From NCBI GenBank assembly GCA_035535055.1, contig DATLQT010000087.1, positions 1-5,915 of the forward strand: a stretch of 5,915 nt of DNA, given 5' to 3'. Numbering within the stretch: the stretch's first letter is position 1; each line of letters starts with the position of its first letter. The notes beneath the pieces are model-generated. The model was not told where the DNA came from, searched no databases, and worked only from the letters and a program-made list of their open reading frames with translations. This document shows, one piece after another, positions 1 through 5,915 of the stretch. Origin of the DNA: UBA6019 sp035535055 (GTDB taxonomy: Bacteria; Chloroflexota; Dormibacteria; Dormibacterales; Dormibacteraceae). A program made the translations under genes and the position numbers.

Positions 1-1
1 C

Positions 2-1843
2 GAGCAGAAGCTCGAGGTGCTGGAGACCGTCGACCTCGAGCAGCGCCTGGCGCGGCTGATCGCCTGGACCAAGAGCATTCTCGCCGACGCTTCCCTCAAG
101 GAAAAGATCCGCTCCGACGTCGCCGAGGGCATGGAGAAGACGCAGCGCGAGTTCCTCCTACGCCAGCAGCTCGAGGCGATCAAGAAGCAGCTCAACGAAG
201 GGCAGAGTGACGTGGTGTCCACCTACCGCGAGAGGGTGGCCAAGGCCGCCATGCCCGAGACCGTGCTGACCGAGGTCAACCGGGAGCTCGACCGCCTCGA
301 GCGCACCAGCGAGCAGAACCCCGAGTACGGCTGGATCCGCACCTACCTGGACTGGATGCTCGACATCCCCTGGAACGTCCGATCAGAGGACAACTTCGAT
401 TTGGGCGAGGCGCGCCGCATCCTCGACGAGGACCACACGGGCCTCGCCGACGTCAAGGACCGCATCATCGAGTTCCTCGCCGTCCGCAAGCTGCGCAGCG
501 AGCGCGGGCTGGGCGTGCTGGGCGGACGAGGCTCGGGCGCGATCATCACGCTGGTCGGTCCGCCCGGAGTCGGCAAGACGTCGCTGGGCGAGTCGGTTGC
601 CAGGGCGCTCGGTCGCAAGTTCACGCGCGTGTCGCTCGGGGGCATCCGCGACGAGGCCGACATCCGCGGCCACCGCCGCACCTACGTCGGCGCGCTGCCG
701 GGCCGCATCGTGCGCGCCCTCAAGGATGCCGGGACCAAGAACCCCGTGATCATGCTGGACGAGATCGACAAGGTCGGCAGCGACTGGCGGGGAGACCCGT
801 CGGCGGCCCTGCTCGAGGTGCTCGACCCGGCCCAGAACCACACCTTCCGAGACCACTACCTCGAGGTCGACCTCGACCTCTCCGAGGTGCTCTTCATCCC
901 GACCGCCAACGTGGCCGACACGATCCCCGGGCCGCTGCTCGACCGGATGGAGCTGGTGCGGCTCGACGGCTATACCGAGCAGGAGAAGCTCGACATCGGG
1001 CGGACCCACCTGCTGCCCCGCCAGCTCGATCGAAACGGGCTCGACGCCAACGAGGTCGAGGTCACCGACGCGGCGCTCGACCTGATCATCACCGAGTACA
1101 CCCGCGAGGCGGGCGTCCGCAACCTCGAGAGGGAGATCGGCAAGATCCTCCGCAAGGTCGCGACCAAGCTTGACTCCAACAAGGGCGAGGGCTCGCTGAA
1201 GGTGGACGCCGCCGACATCAAGGAGTACCTCGGCCGGCCCAAGTTCCAGAACGAGGTGGCCGAGCGCACCTCGGTCCCCGGCGTCGCGACGGGCCTCGCG
1301 GTTACCGGCACCGGCGGTGACGTTCTCTTCATCGAGGCTTCGGCCATCGATGGCGAGAAGGGATCGCTGACCCTCACCGGCCAGCTGGGCGACGTCATGA
1401 AGGAGTCGGCGCAGATCGCGCTCTCCTACGTGCGCTCGCGCCGCGACATCCTCGGGCTCGACCAGTCGCTGGCCGACAAGAGGATCCACGTCCACGTCCC
1501 GGCCGGCGCCATCCCCAAGGACGGCCCCTCGGCGGGCGTGACGATGGTCACCGCCATCGCCAGCCTGCTCACCGGCCGCCCGGTCCGGAACACGGTCGGG
1601 ATGACCGGTGAGGTCACGCTCCAGGGCAAGGTGCTGCCGATTGGCGGGGTCAAGCAGAAGGTCCTCGCCGCCCACCGGGCGGGTTTGGAGGAGGTCATCC
1701 TCCCCAAGCGCAACGAGGCGGACCTCGACGACCTGCCGGAATCTGTCCGCAAGGAAATGAAGTTCCACCTCGCAAGCGACGTCAAGGAGGTGCTCGAGAT
1801 AGCTCTCGAGCCGGCCATCGTCCACGTCGAAGTCGCCAGTTAG
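2..1843 (+). CDS. lon: Lon, ATP-dependent serine protease (5' end outside window)
   Basis: Lon is a cytoplasmic AAA+ protease that unfolds and degrades misfolded and regulatory proteins. The frame is open to the left edge, so the GTG at base 17 is internal. Judged against E. coli Lon, roughly 170-200 N-terminal residues (the substrate-binding domain) are missing. Counting residues from base 17, the helical linker comes first (FLLRQQLEAIKKQL). Then come Walker A GPPGVGKTS (181-189, Lys187), Walker B VIMLDEID (244-251, Asp248/Glu249), sensor-1 TAN (Asn298), arginine finger LLDRME (Arg310) and sensor-2 GVRNLE (Arg368). The protease domain has PKDGPSAG with catalytic Ser505, and GGVKQK with Lys548. 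The 43-residue Ser-Lys spacing equals that of E. coli Ser679/Lys722. The C-terminus is of normal length and all active-site residues are intact. A Gly-rich stretch just before Walker A (RGLGVLGGRGSG) is longer than in E. coli and, from memory, typical of actinobacterial Lon. A hairpin follows the TAG stop. No promoter is visible because the start lies outside the window. Confidence 0.97.
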   Translation, partial: EQKLEVLETVDLEQRLARLIAWTKSILADASLKEKIRSDVAEGMEKTQREFLLRQQLEAIKKQLNEGQSDVVSTYRERVAKAAMPETVLTEVNRELDRLERTSEQNPEYGWIRTYLDWMLDIPWNVRSEDNFDLGEARRILDEDHTGLADVKDRIIEFLAVRKLRSERGLGVLGGRGSGAIITLVGPPGVGKTSLGESVARALGRKFTRVSLGGIRDEADIRGHRRTYVGALPGRIVRALKDAGTKNPVIMLDEIDKVGSDWRGDPSAALLEVLDPAQNHTFRDHYLEVDLDLSEVLFIPTANVADTIPGPLLDRMELVRLDGYTEQEKLDIGRTHLLPRQLDRNGLDANEVEVTDAALDLIITEYTREAGVRNLEREIGKILRKVATKLDSNKGEGSLKVDAADIKEYLGRPKFQNEVAERTSVPGVATGLAVTGTGGDVLFIEASAIDGEKGSLTLTGQLGDVMKESAQIALSYVRSRRDILGLDQSLADKRIHVHVPAGAIPKDGPSAGVTMVTAIASLLTGRPVRNTVGMTGEVTLQGKVLPIGGVKQKVLAAHRAGLEEVILPKRNEADLDDLPESVRKEMKFHLASDVKEVLEIALEPAIVHVEVAS

Positions 1844-1853
1844 GAATCAAATC

Positions 1854-1895
1854 GGCCCCGGGCGGGTATAGTTCGGCGTAGCCCGCTCGGGGTCC
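1854..1895 (+). terminator. Probable transcription terminator of lon
   Basis: A strong stem lies 10 bases after the lon stop. Bases 1854-1866 pair with 1882-1895 to give 13 base pairs, with one G-T wobble and one bulged T at 1893, around a 15-base loop (1867-1881). No long T-run follows (the next bases are TTCCC), which is common for terminators in high-GC bacteria but makes termination less certain. The hairpin could instead act as an mRNA-stabilising 3' structure, or form in the leader of the helicase mRNA. Confidence 0.6.
1867..1872 (+). promoter_or_regulatory. Candidate -10 element for the helicase gene (TATAGT)
   Basis: TATAGT matches TATAAT at five of six positions and stands out in GC-rich surroundings. 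It would put a transcription start near 1879 and leave a leader of about 100 bases before the helicase start. No convincing -35 hexamer lies about 17 bases upstream (GAATCA at 1844-1849). The hexamer is in the loop of the lon terminator hairpin, so it could simply be part of that loop. Confidence 0.3.
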
Positions 1896-1965
1896 TTCCC
1901 ACTCCGTCAAAGCAAAAGCGCGAGTCTCGAGACCAGGCAAAGAATTCGAAACAAGGGGAGGAACT

Positions 1966-1970
1966 AGGAG
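1966..1970 (+). promoter_or_regulatory. Shine-Dalgarno sequence (AGGAG) setting the TTG start
   Basis: AGGAG ends 8 bases before the TTG at 1979, which is an ideal distance. A second purine-rich block, AGGGGAGGA at 1954-1962, lies further up. The spacing and the helicase-like protein beginning right at this TTG support the rare start codon. No ATG or GTG in this frame lies close enough to replace it. Confidence 0.75.
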
Positions 1971-1978
1971 TAACCCCC

Positions 1979-3259
1979 TTGTCCTCGTTTGCAGAGCTGG
2001 GCCTTGAGCCCCGCATCCTCGACGCGCTGACGCGCACCAACATCCTCTCGCCGGTCCAGGTACAGGCAGAGGCGATCCCACCCCTCCTCGACGGCGACGA
2101 CGTCGTCATCGAGGCGCCGACCGGGTCCGGCAAGACACTCGCCTTCCTGATCCCGGCCGCGCAGGGACTGCTCACCTCCTCCGGCCAGGGCCCGCGGGTT
2201 CTGGTCGTCACCCCGACCAGGGAGCTGGCGGTCCAGATCGACGCGGTCTGGAAGAGCCTCAGCACCGGACTCCGGTCCGCTCTGCTCTACGGGGGCGTCG
2301 GCTACGCCACTCAGACCAACGACCTGAAGAAGGGTCCGGACATCGTGATCGGCACCCCCGGTCGGGTCCTCGACATGGTCGGCCGCAAGCTGGTCACCCT
2401 GAGCCGGGTCGAATACCTGGTTCTCGACGAGGCCGACGAGATGCTCGATGCGGGGTTCGCCCCCGACGTCGAGAGGATCATGGCGATGACTTACCAGCCA
2501 CAGACAGTGCTGGCCTCGGCCACGATGCCGGAGTGGGTCAGCCGGATGATCACCAAGCACCTCCAGGAGCCGGTCCGGATCAAGGTCGCCGGACCCGAGA
2601 CGGCGCTCCTCGAGCATGGGCTCCTCAAGGTCGAGCGGGCCGACAAGCTGCAGGTGCTGAACCGCCTGCTCCGCCGCCACAAGGGCACCGCTATCGTCTT
2701 TGGGCGCACCAAGCACGGCGTCAAGAAGCTCAACCGCGACCTCAAGGCGCTCGGTCACGACTCGGTCGAGCTGCAGGGCAACCTCTCACAGGGCGCCCGC
2801 GACAAGACGATGGAGACCTTCCGCGACCAGCGAGCCGACATCCTGGTCGCCACCAACGTCGCCGCCCGCGGACTGGACATCAGTCATGTGGGCCTGGTGA
2901 TCAACTTCGAGCTCCCCGACACCGCCCAGTGGATGACGCACCGCATCGGCCGCACCGCCCGGATGGGCAACGAGGGTCGGGCGCTCACGATGGTCACGCC
3001 CGAGGACATGCCGAACTGGAGCAAGCTTCGCCGCCAGGGTGCCCCCGAGCTCCCCGAGCTTGACGCCGAGCACCTTCTCGCCGAGGGGGGCTGGCGCTAC
3101 GTCACCCGCGGGGTCGTCCACAACGGCCACCAGGGTTCCACCGACAAGCCGGCTCCCGCCGCGCATGCCGGGAGCGGCAACGGCACCGGGAACCCGGCCG
3201 GCGCACCGCGTCGCCGGCGGCGCTCGCGCGGCCGTGGCCGTCCGACCGCGGCGGCGTAG
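1979..3259 (+). CDS. DEAD-box ATP-dependent RNA helicase
   Basis: This 426-residue protein should unwind or remodel RNA duplexes in the cytoplasm, with likely roles in ribosome assembly, mRNA decay or cold adaptation. All family motifs are present in order: the Q motif region (Phe4, SPVQ 24-27), motif I APTGSGKT (46-53), Ia PTRELA (79-84), Ib TPGR (126-129), II DEAD (150-153), III SAT (180-182), IV IVFGRT (239-244), V ATNVAARGLD (291-300) and VI HRIGRTAR (321-328). The second RecA-like domain ends near residue 345. A linker rich in Ala, Gly, Pro and Asn follows, then an Arg-rich tail (PRRRRRSRGRGR, 410-421) that probably binds RNA non-specifically. The start is TTG, supported by AGGAG 8 bases upstream. 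The gene is set off from lon by 135 bases and a hairpin, so it is probably transcribed separately. It belongs to the broad RhlE/DeaD/CshA group; I cannot assign a subfamily, so no symbol is given. Confidence 0.95.
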   Translation: MSSFAELGLEPRILDALTRTNILSPVQVQAEAIPPLLDGDDVVIEAPTGSGKTLAFLIPAAQGLLTSSGQGPRVLVVTPTRELAVQIDAVWKSLSTGLRSALLYGGVGYATQTNDLKKGPDIVIGTPGRVLDMVGRKLVTLSRVEYLVLDEADEMLDAGFAPDVERIMAMTYQPQTVLASATMPEWVSRMITKHLQEPVRIKVAGPETALLEHGLLKVERADKLQVLNRLLRRHKGTAIVFGRTKHGVKKLNRDLKALGHDSVELQGNLSQGARDKTMETFRDQRADILVATNVAARGLDISHVGLVINFELPDTAQWMTHRIGRTARMGNEGRALTMVTPEDMPNWSKLRRQGAPELPELDAEHLLAEGGWRYVTRGVVHNGHQGSTDKPAPAAHAGSGNGTGNPAGAPRRRRRSRGRGRPTAAA

Positions 3260-3273
3260 GTTGAGCGCGCAAT

Positions 3274-3313
3274 CGCGGGGAATTCGCGGCCACGAGTGGT
3301 AGGATTCCCCGCG
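3274..3313 (+). terminator. Probable transcription terminator of the helicase gene
   Basis: Bases 3274-3283 (CGCGGGGAAT) are perfectly complementary to 3304-3313 (ATTCCCCGCG), giving a 10-bp stem with a 20-base loop. The loop can form a small inner stem (CCAC 3290-3293 with GTGG 3296-3299, with a tight turn). The hairpin starts 14 bases after the stop codon. No T-run follows it. An alternative reading is a regulatory inverted repeat for the next gene, since a -10-like hexamer overlaps its right arm. Confidence 0.55.
3297..3305 (+). promoter_or_regulatory. Candidate extended -10 element for the cpaF-like gene
   Basis: TGGTAGGAT reads as a TGn extension followed by TAGGAT, which fits the TAnnnT pattern of GC-rich bacterial -10 elements. 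A start near 3312 would give a leader of about 50 bases before the GTG at 3361. No clear -35 is present at the usual spacing, as is often true for extended -10 promoters. It overlaps the loop and right arm of the hairpin at 3274-3313. Confidence 0.35.
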
Positions 3314-3328
3314 CCGTGAGGCAGTCCA

Positions 3329-3360
3329 AGGTGCGGCCCAGAGGGGGTTAGGTTTCAGAG

Positions 3361-3370
<10 letters not shown>
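3329..3370 (+). repeat. Short imperfect direct repeat spanning the cpaF-like start
   Basis: AGGTGCGGCCCAGA (3329-3342) recurs as AGGTGGCCCAGA (3359-3370), identical apart from a missing CG. The copies start 30 bases apart. The second copy contains the GTG start codon of the ATPase gene, and the first has a GTG in the same frame. It may be chance or a small duplication. Confidence 0.4.

Positions 3371-5915
<2,545 letters not shown>

Noticed and set aside
11..40. Inverted repeat CTCGAGGT / ACCTCGAG at the window start
   Set aside because: It is inside Lon coding sequence and is explained by repeated Leu-Glu and Asp-Leu codons.
861..876. Perfect 16-base palindrome TCGAGGTCGACCTCGA
   Set aside because: It encodes the conserved Lon stretch LEVDLD. 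Glu, Asp, Val and Leu codons in GC-rich DNA readily give such palindromes.
383..1825. Long open frame of 480 codons on the minus strand inside lon
   Set aside because: It is antisense to a fully conserved Lon, has the Asp/Val/Leu/Arg-heavy make-up of a GC-rich shadow frame, and shows no recognisable motif.
1924..1933. 10-base palindrome GTCTCGAGAC in the gap before the helicase, a possible operator
   Set aside because: It is short with no second copy seen nearby, so it is not enough to call a regulator site.
2939..2962. Motif VI of the helicase reads HRIGRTAR instead of HRIGRTGR, suggesting a possible defect
   Set aside because: Ala at this position occurs in other active DEAD-box proteins, and both arginines and the histidine are kept.
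2533..3063. Plus-strand frame of 176 codons inside the helicase gene
   Set aside because: It is rich in Pro, Arg, Gly and Gln, lies wholly within the conserved helicase in another frame, and is a GC-driven shadow.

Overview
This is a high-GC window (about two-thirds G+C by eye). It holds three genes, all on the plus strand: the 3' part of lon, a complete DEAD-box RNA helicase gene, and the 5' part of a large gene for a CpaF/TadA-type secretion ATPase. Non-ATG starts (TTG, GTG), the strong GC bias and an insertion before the Walker A motif of Lon that I recall from actinobacterial Lon proteins all point to Actinomycetota or a relative. That assignment is an inference.

Layout: 2-1843 is Lon from the end of its N-terminal domain to the stop. 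1844-1978 is a 135-base gap with a strong hairpin (probable lon terminator), a TATAGT hexamer inside the hairpin loop, and the Shine-Dalgarno sequence of the helicase. 1979-3259 is the helicase, with a TTG start and an Arg/Gly-rich tail. 3260-3360 is a 101-base gap with a second hairpin (10 perfect pairs) and an extended -10-like element in its loop and 3' arm. 3361-5915 is one uninterrupted reading frame of 851 codons, still open at the window edge. No gene-free stretch exceeds 300 bases, and I see no RNA genes, mobile elements or CRISPR arrays.

Lon and the helicase are housekeeping functions (protein quality control and RNA remodelling). Each seems to be its own transcription unit, because a hairpin follows each stop codon. 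The third gene is different. Its centre is a complete and well-conserved CpaF/TadA ATPase, the motor that drives Tad/Flp-type pilus assembly. That core is flanked by two related small beta-rich domains at the N-terminus and by at least 250 extra residues at the C-terminus. The extra C-terminal part ends in what reads as a winged helix-turn-helix. This architecture is the most unusual thing in the window. The gene may be the first of a pilus or secretion operon lying to the right, which the window does not show.
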